Shown: positions 5,346 to 14,237 of the stretch, piece after piece
Position numbering within the stretch: position 1 is the stretch's first letter
How the letters are laid out: every line of letters starts with the position of its first letter
Virus record (IMG/VR): IMGVR_UViG_3300021440_000055
Coordinates: 1-41,993 of that record
Direction: 5' to 3' (one strand)
Length of the DNA: 41,993 bases
DNA from: a virus
The notes under the pieces: generated by a model
Told to the model about the DNA's origin: nothing
The model's database searches: none
What the model saw: the letters and a program-made list of their open reading frames with translations, nothing else
Translations under genes and position numbers: made by a program

Positions 5346-7550
5346 GTGGCAACATTTCCAACGAACATTAATCCACTTTCTGCCCTTCTGGAGAAGCGAC
5401 ACTTAACAGCTGCTGAAGGTGCCCTCATGGGTCTGGCCATTACCAGTCCAACTAATGCGGAGGGCGACCTGGGCTGGGTTCCTGGTGGACCTATCGAGCA
5501 CCTGGAGCGGTTGCCCTACTATGACCTTACTGGCAACACCATCAAAGACCCCAAGATTGGTAACATAGACTTCGTGCGATACCGCATCCAGCGACCGTCT
5601 GGATGGGCCCCCACCCCCAAAGGCACGATTGGGCGGAACGGCAAGCCTATCAAGGATGCGAAGTACCTCAGTCCCAAGGGATCGAGCACGTTCGTGTACT
5701 TGCCCCGGCTCGACGGGTTGGACTGGACCGAAGTTGCCGCTAACCCGAACATCCCTGTCATGATCACGGAAGGGGAGTTCAAGGCATACTCAATGTGTAA
5801 GGTGGGAACGATCTGTATTGGCCTTACAGGCGTACAGGCGTTTGGAAAGAACGGTGAGCCGTTCCCCTACCCACTCAGTGAGTTTGCCCATCTGGGAAGG
5901 CAGTACATCATTGCCTTCGACGCAGACTCTGAGAGTGACTCGGAGACAACCCTCAAAGTGGAAGTTGCCCAAGCCGCGATGCGGTTGGCCTCGAAGCTGG
6001 CTATCGCAGGGGGCGACCCTCGGCTGGTCCATATCGCACGGACGGCAACCTTCAAGATTGCTCGGGAGGGAGACAGCAACTGTAAGATGGGGCTGGATGA
6101 CTTCCTGTTCGCAGGAGGGACACCAGCTGAGCTTCTGGCCACTGCGACGATAGCGGTGAACTGCCAAGATATGGCGGTGCTTAGAAGTACGTATGCGTAC
6201 TACACTGGTGAGGGGCCCCATATTGTCAACACACAAAATGGAAATGTGTATAAGACAGGGGCCTTCGTCAATGAGCTGGAGGTGAAGCGGGTTCGCCTCC
6301 AGGAGCGGGCGCAAGGGGCTCCGATCAAGGTCTACGTGGCCAAGGAGTTTGTTGAGGCTCGGGATCGGCCTGAGATTGATCGTAAGGTGTTCTGGCCCCA
6401 CTTCCCGATGGGCTTCGATCCTGAGGCCAGGATATACAACGAGTGGCGGGGGTTTGCTGTTGAGGGCTCTGTCGGGGCAGGGGAGGGGGACAAGTACAAT
6501 AATGTGGTCAAGGTCTGGAAGAAGTTCATCAAGGGCCTGTTTGGGGACCACGACTGGTACTTTGAGAAGTGGTTAGCTCATATGTTCCAGAAGCCAGGGG
6601 AGAAGACAACCTTGGCGGTGATCTTGGCGAGTCCACTGAATGGCGTGGGGAAGAGTCTTCTGGGGGAGATCATCCGTGGGATGGTCGGCGTGGAGTCCTC
6701 GGTGGCTATTGAGCTAGACCGGGCGATGAAGAACTTTAATGCTCCCCTAGCCCGCAAGATATTCCTCCAGATGGACGAGGCTGAGGGGAAGTTCTCTGGC
6801 CACGAGTCGAAGCTCAAGGACTTGGTCACGGCGGACACGGTGGTCATTGAGAAGAAGAACTTTGACCCCATCGTCGTTGATAACTTCGCCCGTGTGTTCC
6901 TGACCTCGAACTCGGTGGCCCCTATCAGGCTCGACGCCGAGAACAGGCGCTTCCTCGTGGTCGTGCCGAACATGACCAAGGCGTTCAGCCTGGGGGAGTG
7001 GGGTCCGTGGGTTTCTGACGTCGTGGCCAAGACACTGAAGTCAGCGGATGGCCTCAGGATGCTTCGGTGGTACTTGGATAAGGTGGACCTCACGGGGTGG
7101 GACCCCTGCGCTCGGGTTGTGGTGACCGAGGCCATGATGGAAATGGTGGAGGCGTCACGGTCCAAGAGCAGCGATGTGGTGGACGGACTCTGGGAGGCGT
7201 TCGGTGAGGACGAAGCAGGGCTTTGGGTGCTTATCCCTGAGTTGCGTAAGAAGGATGCCCCGGTCTGGGCGAACTTCATCGCCAAGCTGAAGAGTGAGGG
7301 AGGTCAGACGCTGGCTCATACGTACAAGATGAAGGGCGGCAAGACTCAGAAGTGCGTTGTTATTGATAGAAGTGGTCGGTTGCCTCGCCATAAGCCCCCG
7401 GCATCGGATCAGTGGCATTTAATGAATGCGGGCTCAGATGGTGAGCGGTTCGTGCTCTCAGGCGAGGATTGCGTTGCGGCCGAACGCAGGGCGTCAACCG
7501 CATACGTGACGTGGAAAGGCTTGGTTCTCCCGGACGCGAAGTACAGCTAA
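5346..7550 (+). CDS. Replicative primase-helicase (Toprim-like DUF3854 plus SF3/DUF5906-type ATPase)
   Basis: This 734-residue protein likely primes and unwinds DNA at the phage fork. Residues about 130-260 form a Toprim-like region: VMITEGEFKAYSM carries the catalytic Glu, IIAFDADSES the Asp pair, and KMGLDDFLFAGG closes the domain. Residues about 385-540 form an ATPase: ASPLNGVGKSLLGEI (Walker A), IFLQMDEAEG (Walker B) and VFLTSNSVAPIRLDAENRRF (sensor and arginine finger). The C-terminal 150 residues are unassigned. The GTG start has AGGAG in front of it. The gene faces away from the leftward replication block and is the first of the rightward block. Confidence 0.88.
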   Translation: MATFPTNINPLSALLEKRHLTAAEGALMGLAITSPTNAEGDLGWVPGGPIEHLERLPYYDLTGNTIKDPKIGNIDFVRYRIQRPSGWAPTPKGTIGRNGKPIKDAKYLSPKGSSTFVYLPRLDGLDWTEVAANPNIPVMITEGEFKAYSMCKVGTICIGLTGVQAFGKNGEPFPYPLSEFAHLGRQYIIAFDADSESDSETTLKVEVAQAAMRLASKLAIAGGDPRLVHIARTATFKIAREGDSNCKMGLDDFLFAGGTPAELLATATIAVNCQDMAVLRSTYAYYTGEGPHIVNTQNGNVYKTGAFVNELEVKRVRLQERAQGAPIKVYVAKEFVEARDRPEIDRKVFWPHFPMGFDPEARIYNEWRGFAVEGSVGAGEGDKYNNVVKVWKKFIKGLFGDHDWYFEKWLAHMFQKPGEKTTLAVILASPLNGVGKSLLGEIIRGMVGVESSVAIELDRAMKNFNAPLARKIFLQMDEAEGKFSGHESKLKDLVTADTVVIEKKNFDPIVVDNFARVFLTSNSVAPIRLDAENRRFLVVVPNMTKAFSLGEWGPWVSDVVAKTLKSADGLRMLRWYLDKVDLTGWDPCARVVVTEAMMEMVEASRSKSSDVVDGLWEAFGEDEAGLWVLIPELRKKDAPVWANFIAKLKSEGGQTLAHTYKMKGGKTQKCVVIDRSGRLPRHKPPASDQWHLMNAGSDGERFVLSGEDCVAAERRASTAYVTWKGLVLPDAKYS

Positions 7551-7589
7551 GATGCGTTGAGAATTGGGCCGGTGTGATGGCCCGCAGGG

Positions 7590-7776
7590 GGTTCCGGGGG
7601 CAGCGTGTGGGTTCCCGGACCAAGGAACCGAAAAAAGCCTTATAAATCAACGACTTACATAGCCAGGTTACTGGGTTCCTGGGGTTCCTGGGTTAAAGTC
7701 TATCGAGCGCCCCCTCTCCCGACTCTCAGCCTTAAGCGACTTAGACCCCCCCAGGAACCGGGGAACCGGGAACCGG
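7590..7776. repeat. GGTTCC/GGAACC repeat cluster, candidate origin or control region
   Basis: Eight copies of this 6-mer inverted pair occur in 187 bases: GGTTCC at 7590, 7610, 7674 and 7683; GGAACC at 7624, 7754, 7762 and 7769. GGTTCCTGGG (7683-7692) and CCCAGGAACC (7750-7759) are perfect inverted repeats, extended inside by GTCTA and TAGAC, so a large stem-loop can form. The cluster lies just past the primase-helicase gene in a 540-base non-coding stretch. A replication origin or iteron-like binding array is a reasonable inference. Confidence 0.5.
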
Positions 7777-7912
7777 AAATCCACAAAATCTCATAGATTT
7801 CCCAGGGTTTCCACTGATGTGAACTCTCAGGAGCGATGACTTACTTGTTTTACTTGGCATGCCTGTGTGCTGTTGCTCCCCTGTCGCAAGCATACCCGAG
7901 TGAATCACTCTG

Positions 7913-8032
7913 ACGTAAGCTCTGCGTAAGGTTTCAGGGGTATACGCGCACGATCGCGCGCATCTTATGCTACCGCAAACGTAACCAAACGTAACACATC
8001 CGAAAGCATCGTGGCCGTAAGTTTCACGTAAG
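7913..8032 (+). promoter_or_regulatory. Three helically phased pairs of CGTAA(C/G) sites
   Basis: CGTAA occurs at 7914 and 7925, 7980 and 7990, and 8016 and 8027: three pairs, each spaced 10-11 bp. The middle pair is an exact tandem CAAACGTAAC repeat (7976-7995). The array ends just upstream of the -10 box at 8043. The 11-mer AAACGTAACCA at 7977 also precedes the leftward promoter (3807-3817, minus strand). This looks like a binding array for a transcription regulator. Confidence 0.5.
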
Positions 8033-8048
8033 GTTCGCACGATATAGT
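8021..8048 (+). promoter_or_regulatory. Rightward promoter for the 8094 gene
   Basis: TATAGT (-10, 8043-8048) follows a poor -35 (GTTTCA, 8021-8026, 16-bp spacing) that overlaps the last pair of CGTAA sites. A weak -35 beside phased repeats suggests an activated promoter. Confidence 0.5.
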
Positions 8049-8093
8049 AGATGTATCGGTCGGGCGATTCCCCGAAGTCAAGTGGAGAATGAA

Positions 8094-8459
8094 ATGATCA
8101 AGCAACAAGTCACGTCGAATCTCGGCACCATCGGTACGCTTTCCCCCTACTCGTACCAGGTCAAGCCGAAGACCCAGCGCGATCCGATCAAGGTCGTGTT
8201 CAACGAAGTCGCGTATCAGGGCCGGCTCACCAGCGGTCAGGGCAAGGGCGCAGTTCCGCGTTTCTACGCTTACTTCATCCAAGGCGACTTCCAGCATTGG
8301 ATCGAGCTCACCGCCGAAGCTCACGCCGAGCTCAAGGCCAACCCGGCGGCAACGCTCAACCTCTTCAGCGTCGTCGCAGGCACCGGCCCGGCCCCGGACG
8401 CGACCGAAGCCCCCAAGGCCAAGGGTCGCAAGGCCAAGCGCGAAGCGGCCGCAGCGTAA
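8094..8459 (+). CDS. Small highly expressed-type protein with basic tail, hypothetical
   Basis: This 121-residue protein (MIKQQVTSNLGTIGTLSPYS...) has a beta-rich core with IKVVFNEVAYQGRLTSG and a C-terminal Ala/Lys tail (KAKGRKAKREAAAA). The ATG at 8094 has GGAG seven bases upstream and is preferred over the in-frame GTG at 8082. It stands alone between its own promoter and strong hairpins and uses GC-ending codons throughout, which fits an abundant early protein. The basic tail suggests nucleic acid contact. The family is unknown. Confidence 0.75.
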   Translation: MIKQQVTSNLGTIGTLSPYSYQVKPKTQRDPIKVVFNEVAYQGRLTSGQGKGAVPRFYAYFIQGDFQHWIELTAEAHAELKANPAATLNLFSVVAGTGPAPDATEAPKAKGRKAKREAAAA

Positions 8460-8464
8460 GCAGG

Positions 8465-8488
8465 CTATGGGGGCGCAAGCCCCCATAG
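8465..8488 (+). terminator. Perfect 10-bp GCAA-loop hairpin
   Basis: CTATGGGGGC-GCAA-GCCCCCATAG lies five bases after the stop of the 8094 gene. There is no U tract, so it probably protects the mRNA 3' end or pauses polymerase before the terminator at 8601. Confidence 0.65.
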
Positions 8489-8497
8489 GCTACCACT

Positions 8498-8584
8498 ATG
8501 GCTAGCATCCTCATCCTCATCGCCTGCGTCAGCACCATGGGCCCCATCGGCATCCTCGTGTGGTGGGTGCTAGCAGCAGCATAG
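8498..8584 (+). CDS. Tiny hydrophobic peptide
   Basis: This 28-codon frame sits between two hairpins and encodes one membrane span (ILILIACVSTMGPIGILVWW, residues 4-23). Its ribosome binding site is weak and its start is ten bases after a strong stem. Being almost wholly hydrophobic with a clean start and stop, it may be a small membrane peptide, but chance cannot be excluded. Confidence 0.35.
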   Translation: MASILILIACVSTMGPIGILVWWVLAAA

Positions 8585-8600
8585 CACCAACGCATCACCA

Positions 8601-8640
8601 AGCAAGCACCCCCAGTGGGTGCTTTGCTTTGCGCATTTTT
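8601..8640 (+). terminator. Rho-independent terminator
   Basis: AGCAAGCACCC-loop-GGGTGCTTTGCT forms a long stem with one bulged base and a 5-base loop. It is followed by TTGCGCATTTTT. It ends the short 8094 transcript and separates it from the late genes. Confidence 0.8.
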
Positions 8641-8840
8641 GTTGATGTGTGCTGTGCTCGTGTTAATGTGGCTTGGAATGAGGCGGGGCGGGGGTGGGGT
8701 AAGGGATGGCCCGTCTGGTTTCGCAGCTACCCACACCTTTTGACACACATGGCACCTTAGACACATCGCACTTCAGAAATCACGCGCCCCCGCGCGAGGG
8801 GACACTATATGCAACGAAATTCCACACAAAAAACCAGGTG

Positions 8841-8876
8841 CAGGGGCTTCCCCTGGCCGAAAATCCGCCCTATAAT
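8841..8876 (+). promoter_or_regulatory. Late promoter with dyad, next to terminase start
   Basis: A perfect TATAAT lies at 8871-8876. The start site would fall at about 8883, one or two bases before the terminase ATG at 8885, giving a nearly leaderless mRNA. The -35 (TTCCCC, 8848-8853) sits inside the dyad CAGGGG-CTT-CCCCTG (8841-8855), a possible operator. The stretch 8641-8840 holds no other feature I can support. Confidence 0.5.
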
Positions 8877-8884
8877 CCCGTGTC

Positions 8885-9340
8885 ATGAGCTCCCCCCTCC
8901 CCAAACCCGAGCGTGATCCTGCCCTCCAAAACCTATTGACCGAGATAGAGAGTGACCCCACCGGAGTCCTCCACGGCCTGAATTTGGAGATGTCCCCCGA
9001 ACTGACACGGCTGCTGGAGCGCGGGCTGATAGGCTCATCCCTCCCCCCTGTCCTGAAGGACTCCAAGGCAGCGAAGGCATTCCAGCAGGCCTTTGACATG
9101 ATTGGGGGCGTCCCCCGACTGGCGCTATGGGCCGACCAAAACCCCACGAAATTCTACACGCTCTACAGCAAACTGGTCCCCTCCACCGCTGAGATAACAG
9201 AGAAGCGCGACATTAACGTCACCATTTCCTGGGCCTCGGCAGATCGCCTGAGCTACCAGAACAGGCCCCCCTCCCCCTCCCCCGTCAGCGACGCCCTCAC
9301 CATTGAAAATGAGGCCCCCGACCGTGGCCCAGAACATTGA
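8885..9340 (+). CDS. Terminase small subunit (probable)
   Basis: This 151-residue protein would bind the packaging site and load DNA onto the large subunit. Its C-terminal half has the helical segment FDMIGGVPRLALWADQNPTK, then FYTLYSKLVP (about residues 71-100), typical of small terminase proteins in this phage group. It directly precedes and overlaps the large terminase gene. The ATG has no Shine-Dalgarno sequence; see the promoter at 8841. No clear DNA-binding helix-turn-helix is visible, so the call rests on position and the LWA/FY-x-L-Y-x-K motif. Confidence 0.7.
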   Translation: MSSPLPKPERDPALQNLLTEIESDPTGVLHGLNLEMSPELTRLLERGLIGSSLPPVLKDSKAAKAFQQAFDMIGGVPRLALWADQNPTKFYTLYSKLVPSTAEITEKRDINVTISWASADRLSYQNRPPSPSPVSDALTIENEAPDRGPEH

Positions 9341-10673
9341 GTACGCCCCCCGCGAGCAGTTTCTCGCGTTCCACAACCGGCGCCAACGTTGGGCCTCCCT
9401 CAACACGCACCGCAGAGCAGGGAAAACTGTCGCCCTCGTCAATGACGTCATTGTCGGGGCGCTCCAATGCCCCCTCCGCAAGCCCCAGCTGGCTTATGTG
9501 GGCCCGACATTCACACAAGCGAAACGCATTGCGTGGATGTACCTCAAGGACTACAGTGAGAAGTACTGGTCCAAACCCCCCTCGGAGTCAGAACTCAAGG
9601 TCACGCTCCACGGTGACAGGACAATTTACTGTCTGGGAGCGGACAACCCAGACTCCCTGCGGGGCATGTACCTCGATGGCGGGGTGGGAGACGAGTATGC
9701 CCTGTGGAGACCGTCAGTTTTCACGGCCGTCATACGCCCTGCCCTGTCCGATCGCAACGGATGGTGGGTATTTGCCTCCACCCCACGAGGCAAGAACCTG
9801 TTTTACAGGACCCACCGCCAAGCTGAGACAGACAAAGATTGGTTCGCCCTGACGCTCAAAGCCTCAGAATCGGGCATCATATCCGCAGAGGAGCTGGTAG
9901 ATCTACGAAAGGACATGGACCCAGAGGAGTTCGCGCAGGAGTACGAGTGCTCCTTCGATGCGGCCCTGAAGGGGGCCATCTACGCGGAGGAGGTGAACAC
10001 GCTGTTTTACGACAAGCGGGCCTCTGCTAACTCGCTGTACGATCCGAATTTGCCCACCCACGTGGTGTTTGACCTCGGATTCACGGACTCGACTGTGGCG
10101 ATCTGGTGGCAAGAGGCCAATGACGGCACAATTCGTATTGTCAACGTCGAGGCCACGCAGGGCAAGGACATTTTCCACCATATTGAGCGGATTTCGCAGT
10201 TCACGACCCAAGGAGAACTGGGGGACGTGTGGCTCCCCCATGACGCGCGAGCCAAGAATCTGCAAACTGGGCGCTCGATCGTGGAGCAGTTCCTGGAAAA
10301 CGACATTCGGCCCCAAATCGTGCCCAATCACAAGGTGCGCGACCGCATTTCTGCCGCCCGTAAACTGTTCCCCCGCATCCACATTGACGCCGATGTGGGG
10401 GACGATCTCATTGAGGCCCTGAAGGGTTACCGCCGCAAGTGGGACGAGAACCTGTTGGTGTTCTCCGATACCCCCCTCCATGACTGGTGCTCAGATTACG
10501 CTGACTCTTTTGGGTATATGTGTGTAGTGGCCGTCCAGAAGTACGGGACCACGGAGGCGGACACGTCACCAAAGCGCAAAGACGCCAACGGCAACTCGAC
10601 TTACAACCTGTTCTATCTATTCAATGATTACGAGGACAACTTGTCCCGTAACTCGCACAGGAGAATAATGTAA
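9309..10673 (+). CDS. Terminase large subunit
   Basis: This DNA-packaging motor has about 454 residues. The ATPase part has THRRAGKTVALVND (Walker A) near residue 40 and GGVGDEYALW (Walker B with catalytic Glu) near residue 130, then the coupling motif FASTPRGKNLFY. The nuclease part starts with VVFDLGFTDSTVAIWW, which holds the first catalytic Asp. The ATG at 9309 is two codons after an alternative TTG start. It overlaps the small subunit and ends with a TAATG overlap into the portal gene. The length is normal for the family. Confidence 0.92.
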   Translation: MRPPTVAQNIEYAPREQFLAFHNRRQRWASLNTHRRAGKTVALVNDVIVGALQCPLRKPQLAYVGPTFTQAKRIAWMYLKDYSEKYWSKPPSESELKVTLHGDRTIYCLGADNPDSLRGMYLDGGVGDEYALWRPSVFTAVIRPALSDRNGWWVFASTPRGKNLFYRTHRQAETDKDWFALTLKASESGIISAEELVDLRKDMDPEEFAQEYECSFDAALKGAIYAEEVNTLFYDKRASANSLYDPNLPTHVVFDLGFTDSTVAIWWQEANDGTIRIVNVEATQGKDIFHHIERISQFTTQGELGDVWLPHDARAKNLQTGRSIVEQFLENDIRPQIVPNHKVRDRISAARKLFPRIHIDADVGDDLIEALKGYRRKWDENLLVFSDTPLHDWCSDYADSFGYMCVVAVQKYGTTEADTSPKRKDANGNSTYNLFYLFNDYEDNLSRNSHRRIM

Positions 10674-12808
10674 TGGCCTCCCTAGAAACCAGCGCCAACG
10701 GCCCCACAATTGAGAACCCGGACGCTCTCCCCCCTGCTCAGCGGTGGGCTGAAGAGATTAAGATGGCGGAGAAGGAGCTCAACACCTTCCATGAGCGGGC
10801 AAGGCGAGTGGTGAAGCGGTATCTGGACGAGCGGGACACGTTGGACACCGGCCGTAAGTGGTTTAACATCTTCTACGCCAATACGCAGATTCTGGAGTCG
10901 GCGCTGTACAGCCAGATCCCGAAGCCCGCTGTGACCCGCAGGTTCAAGGATTACGATGACGATGTCGCGCGCGTAGGCGCTACGATACTGGAGAGGTGCA
11001 TCACCCAGGATTTGGATGACCCGTCGGACACGTTCGACTCCACGATGCGCCACGCCGTTCAAGATAGGCTAGTATCGGGGTGTGCGCAGGCTTGGTTGCG
11101 ACTGAAGACGAGCACGGAGGACATCGAGGACGTTGAGGCCGAACCAGACACGGAGGTGGGGGAGGAAGCTGAGGAGGGGGCTGACGCAGAGCCGTTGAAG
11201 CGCATTGTCGATCAGCAAGTATGCGTCGATTACGTGTTCTGGTCGGACTTCCTCTGGTCCCCCTGTCGCACCTGGGAGGAGAAGCGATGGGTGGGTCGCA
11301 AAGTCTATATGTCCCGCGAGGAGTTGGTGGAGCGGTTTGGTTCCAAGGGCGAGAGCGTGCCACTGGACCACAACCCGAACCACTTCAGGGACGGTCAGAA
11401 TGTGGTTGGCTCCACCCCCAAGAACGAGGTGCTGAAGAAGGCCACCGTGTACGAGATTTGGGAGGGGTCCACCAAGAAGGTGTACTGGTTCGCCAGAGGG
11501 GTGGAGTTCTTACTTGACGAGGAGGATGATCCTCTCACCCTGGAGGGGTTCTACCCCTGCCCACGTCCGATGCTTGCGAACATTTCTACAAGCAATACGA
11601 CCCCGCGCCCAGATTACTACATGATCCAGGACCAGTACACGGAGCTGGATACGGTTAACAACCGCATTTCCATGCTGGTCCAGGCATGTAAAGTGGTGGG
11701 TGTGTACGACAAGGCGGCAACGGGCATTTCCCGTATGCTTACAGAGGGCTTTGACAATCAACTGATCCCAGTCGATAACTGGGCGGCGTTCGCTGAGAAG
11801 GGAGGAGTCAAGGGTGCGGTGGATTGGCTCCCCTTGGATGTGGTAGTTGCTGCCTTGGAGAAGCTCAACCAAGCTCGGGACGCCATCAAGGGGCAGATTT
11901 ATGAGTTGACGGGTATAGCAGACATTGTGCGCGGGGACACCAAAGCGTCAGAAACGCTCGGCGCCCAGCAGATCAAGGCTCAGTTCGCCTCTGTACGTAT
12001 CAAGAAGCTCCAAGATGAGGTGTCCCGCTTTGCATCCGACATTATGCGGATCAAGGCCGAGATCATGGTCAAGCACTTTGACGAGGACGTGCTGATTCGC
12101 AAGTCTAACATAGAAGCTGTGACCAACGACCAACCCTTCATTCAGCCTGCCCTTGAGATGCTCAAGACAGCAGCAGGCTTTGAGTGGCGGGTACAGGTCA
12201 CAGCTGACTCCATCGCCCAGGCCGACTACTCCATGGAGAAGGCCGACCGCGTGGAGCTCTTGGCTGCCGTGTCGGGGTACTTGGAGAAGGCATCTACGAT
12301 GTTCCAAGTCAATCCTGACATGGCCCCCTTGATGGTTGCTATGCTGAAGTGGACCGTTGCAGGGTTCCGCAACTCTAGCGAACTGGAGGCCATGCTTGAC
12401 CGAGAACTTGACTCCATCACCAAGAACCCCACGCAGCCCAAGCCCGATCCCGAGGCCGCAAAGGCCCAGTTGGAGATACAGACCGCCCAGCAGAAGGCCC
12501 AGATGGACGCCGAGGCAAAGCAGCAAGATTTGGCCCTCAAGAAGCAACTTGCCGACATGGAGCTCCAAAAGAAGCAAATGGAGCTCCAGTTCAAGATCAA
12601 AGAGTTGGAATTGAAAGAGCGCGAAATGCAGATGAACATGCAATACGCGGAAGCTGAGGCGGCTCGCAACGAGCGCACTGCGCTTATGGAGCAGCAGATG
12701 AACCTGGAATCCCAGGCCGCTCAGCACGCTCAGAAGCAGGAGTTCAGTCAACAGGATCACGAGATTCGTCTTCAACAGGCCAAGGAGGGTAAGAAAAATG
12801 GCGAGTAG
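10673..12808 (+). CDS. Portal protein
   Basis: This 711-residue protein would form the dodecameric channel through which DNA enters and leaves the head. The N-terminal part has the mixed helix pattern usual for large podophage portals, with DYYMIQDQYTELDTVNNRIS and TGIADIVRGDTKASETLGAQ as recognisable conserved stretches. The last 120 residues are Gln, Glu, Lys and Met rich and strongly coiled-coil (QKKQMELQFKIKELELKERE), probably the barrel or crown helices inside the head. It is coupled to the large terminase by TAATG. Confidence 0.88.
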   Translation: MASLETSANGPTIENPDALPPAQRWAEEIKMAEKELNTFHERARRVVKRYLDERDTLDTGRKWFNIFYANTQILESALYSQIPKPAVTRRFKDYDDDVARVGATILERCITQDLDDPSDTFDSTMRHAVQDRLVSGCAQAWLRLKTSTEDIEDVEAEPDTEVGEEAEEGADAEPLKRIVDQQVCVDYVFWSDFLWSPCRTWEEKRWVGRKVYMSREELVERFGSKGESVPLDHNPNHFRDGQNVVGSTPKNEVLKKATVYEIWEGSTKKVYWFARGVEFLLDEEDDPLTLEGFYPCPRPMLANISTSNTTPRPDYYMIQDQYTELDTVNNRISMLVQACKVVGVYDKAATGISRMLTEGFDNQLIPVDNWAAFAEKGGVKGAVDWLPLDVVVAALEKLNQARDAIKGQIYELTGIADIVRGDTKASETLGAQQIKAQFASVRIKKLQDEVSRFASDIMRIKAEIMVKHFDEDVLIRKSNIEAVTNDQPFIQPALEMLKTAAGFEWRVQVTADSIAQADYSMEKADRVELLAAVSGYLEKASTMFQVNPDMAPLMVAMLKWTVAGFRNSSELEAMLDRELDSITKNPTQPKPDPEAAKAQLEIQTAQQKAQMDAEAKQQDLALKKQLADMELQKKQMELQFKIKELELKEREMQMNMQYAEAEAARNERTALMEQQMNLESQAAQHAQKQEFSQQDHEIRLQQAKEGKKNGE

Positions 12809-13127
12809 AGAAACCTGGGTGTACCCATCAGACGGTGGGGAGCCCTATCTGAAGGGCACTAGACCGGAAAGAGACACCTCCAGCGGGTTTGCTACTATCC
12901 TTCCCGATCTGCCCGATTTTGTGTCCCCCGTAGATGGCAAGCTCTACTCTGGTAGGCGCGGCTTGCGGGAGCACAATCTTCGCAACGATGTTGTTCCCGT
13001 CGCTGACCTTAAGGGGTTGCCGCCCCTCATGACTAACAGCGACACCCGCTCTCCTGAGCAGAAAAGAGCCTCCGCAGAGCAGCGGAAGCAAATGATCATC
13101 AACCAAGTTAACCGCCATTATAGGTGA
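12798..13127 (+). CDS. Conserved small protein between portal and scaffold
   Basis: This 109-residue protein overlaps the portal end by 11 bases and has GGAGGG in front of its ATG. The middle reads FVSPVDGKLYSGRRGLREHN, a pattern seen in small proteins that follow portal genes in other podophages. The end is basic and helical (PEQKRASAEQRKQMIINQV). A role in head assembly is likely from position; no enzyme motif is visible. Confidence 0.75.
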   Translation: MASRETWVYPSDGGEPYLKGTRPERDTSSGFATILPDLPDFVSPVDGKLYSGRRGLREHNLRNDVVPVADLKGLPPLMTNSDTRSPEQKRASAEQRKQMIINQVNRHYR

Positions 13128-13130
13128 CCC

Positions 13131-14237
13131 ATGGACCCAGAAGTTATTGACGATCGTCGCGCCGCCATTGAAGCTGCCTTTGCCGAAGCCGAGGAGGTAA
13201 GCAATGAAGTTGCGTCACAAGCATCGACTACTGCCCCGGTCGCTGACCAAGGCGGAGAGACTGCGGAGGGCAATGATGAGGGGCAAAATGAGGGCAGCGA
13301 GACTGAAGGGGGACTGGATAATACTGGTGGCGAGGACGGTGTCAAAGATAATACCGCCACACTTAAGGACGGGGAGCAGGAGCCTGCGCAGGTTGCCGCG
13401 GACCGACCCCCCGCATCTTGGCGCGCTCCGCAAAAGGCCAAGTGGGCTTCTATTGACCCTGAAGTTAAACAGGAGATTGTCCGACGCGAGAAGGACGTCA
13501 CCCGAGTGCTCAGCGAAACGGCCCAAGCTCGGCAAACCGTCGCTCAGCTTAATCAAGTGATTCAGCCCTTCCAGGCTCGGCTCCAGGCCTTGAACGCTCA
13601 CCCCTTGGCGGCGGTCCAGGAATTGCTCAAGGCGGACTATGTCTTGGCCACTGGACAGAAGAACCAGAAGGCGCAGCTAATCGCTAAATTGATCAAGGAC
13701 TACGACGTTGACGTCCAGGAGCTTGACGGGGTGCTTGCGGGCATACAGTCTTCGCTTGACCCGGTAACCAACACCGTCGAGCAGATGCTACAGCAACGGT
13801 TGGCTCCGTTCAATCAGTATCTTCAGCAGGTCAGGCAGCAGGAGCAACTGCGGGAGCAGGCGCAAAACCAGCAGATCGCTGAGACGGTCCAGTCTATGGA
13901 GAACAACCCTAAGTTTCCTTACTTCGATGCGGTGCGGGAAGATATGGGGGACATTATCGACCTGGCGGCGAAAAAAGGGCTTTACTTATCGCTCGAACAG
14001 GCGTATAGTCGCGCTATTGCGATGAATCCCGAGGTTAGTGCGCAGATGGCGGCTAAGCAACAGGAAGAAGCCAGAAAGGCAGCAGCTAAGGCGTCCAACG
14101 CCAAAGCTCAGCGAGCCTTGAAAGCTTCCAAGTCTGTTGGCGGAGCCCCCACCCCCGTAGCCGCTGGAGCATCATCGGCAAATGATCGGCGTGCCACTAT
14201 CGCGGCGGCATTCGATGCAGTTGGAGGAAGTCGATGA
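13131..14237 (+). CDS. Scaffold protein (probable)
   Basis: This 368-residue protein has an acidic, Gly/Glu-rich N-terminal third (residues 20-85). A conserved WRAPQKAKWASIDPEVKQEI section (about 101-120) follows. The rest is long helical Gln/Ala-rich stretches (LRQ...QQVRQQEQLREQAQNQQ near 230-250) and a short basic C-terminus. This composition and the place directly before the major capsid gene fit an internal scaffold that templates the procapsid. Confidence 0.82.
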   Translation: MDPEVIDDRRAAIEAAFAEAEEVSNEVASQASTTAPVADQGGETAEGNDEGQNEGSETEGGLDNTGGEDGVKDNTATLKDGEQEPAQVAADRPPASWRAPQKAKWASIDPEVKQEIVRREKDVTRVLSETAQARQTVAQLNQVIQPFQARLQALNAHPLAAVQELLKADYVLATGQKNQKAQLIAKLIKDYDVDVQELDGVLAGIQSSLDPVTNTVEQMLQQRLAPFNQYLQQVRQQEQLREQAQNQQIAETVQSMENNPKFPYFDAVREDMGDIIDLAAKKGLYLSLEQAYSRAIAMNPEVSAQMAAKQQEEARKAAAKASNAKAQRALKASKSVGGAPTPVAAGASSANDRRATIAAAFDAVGGSR

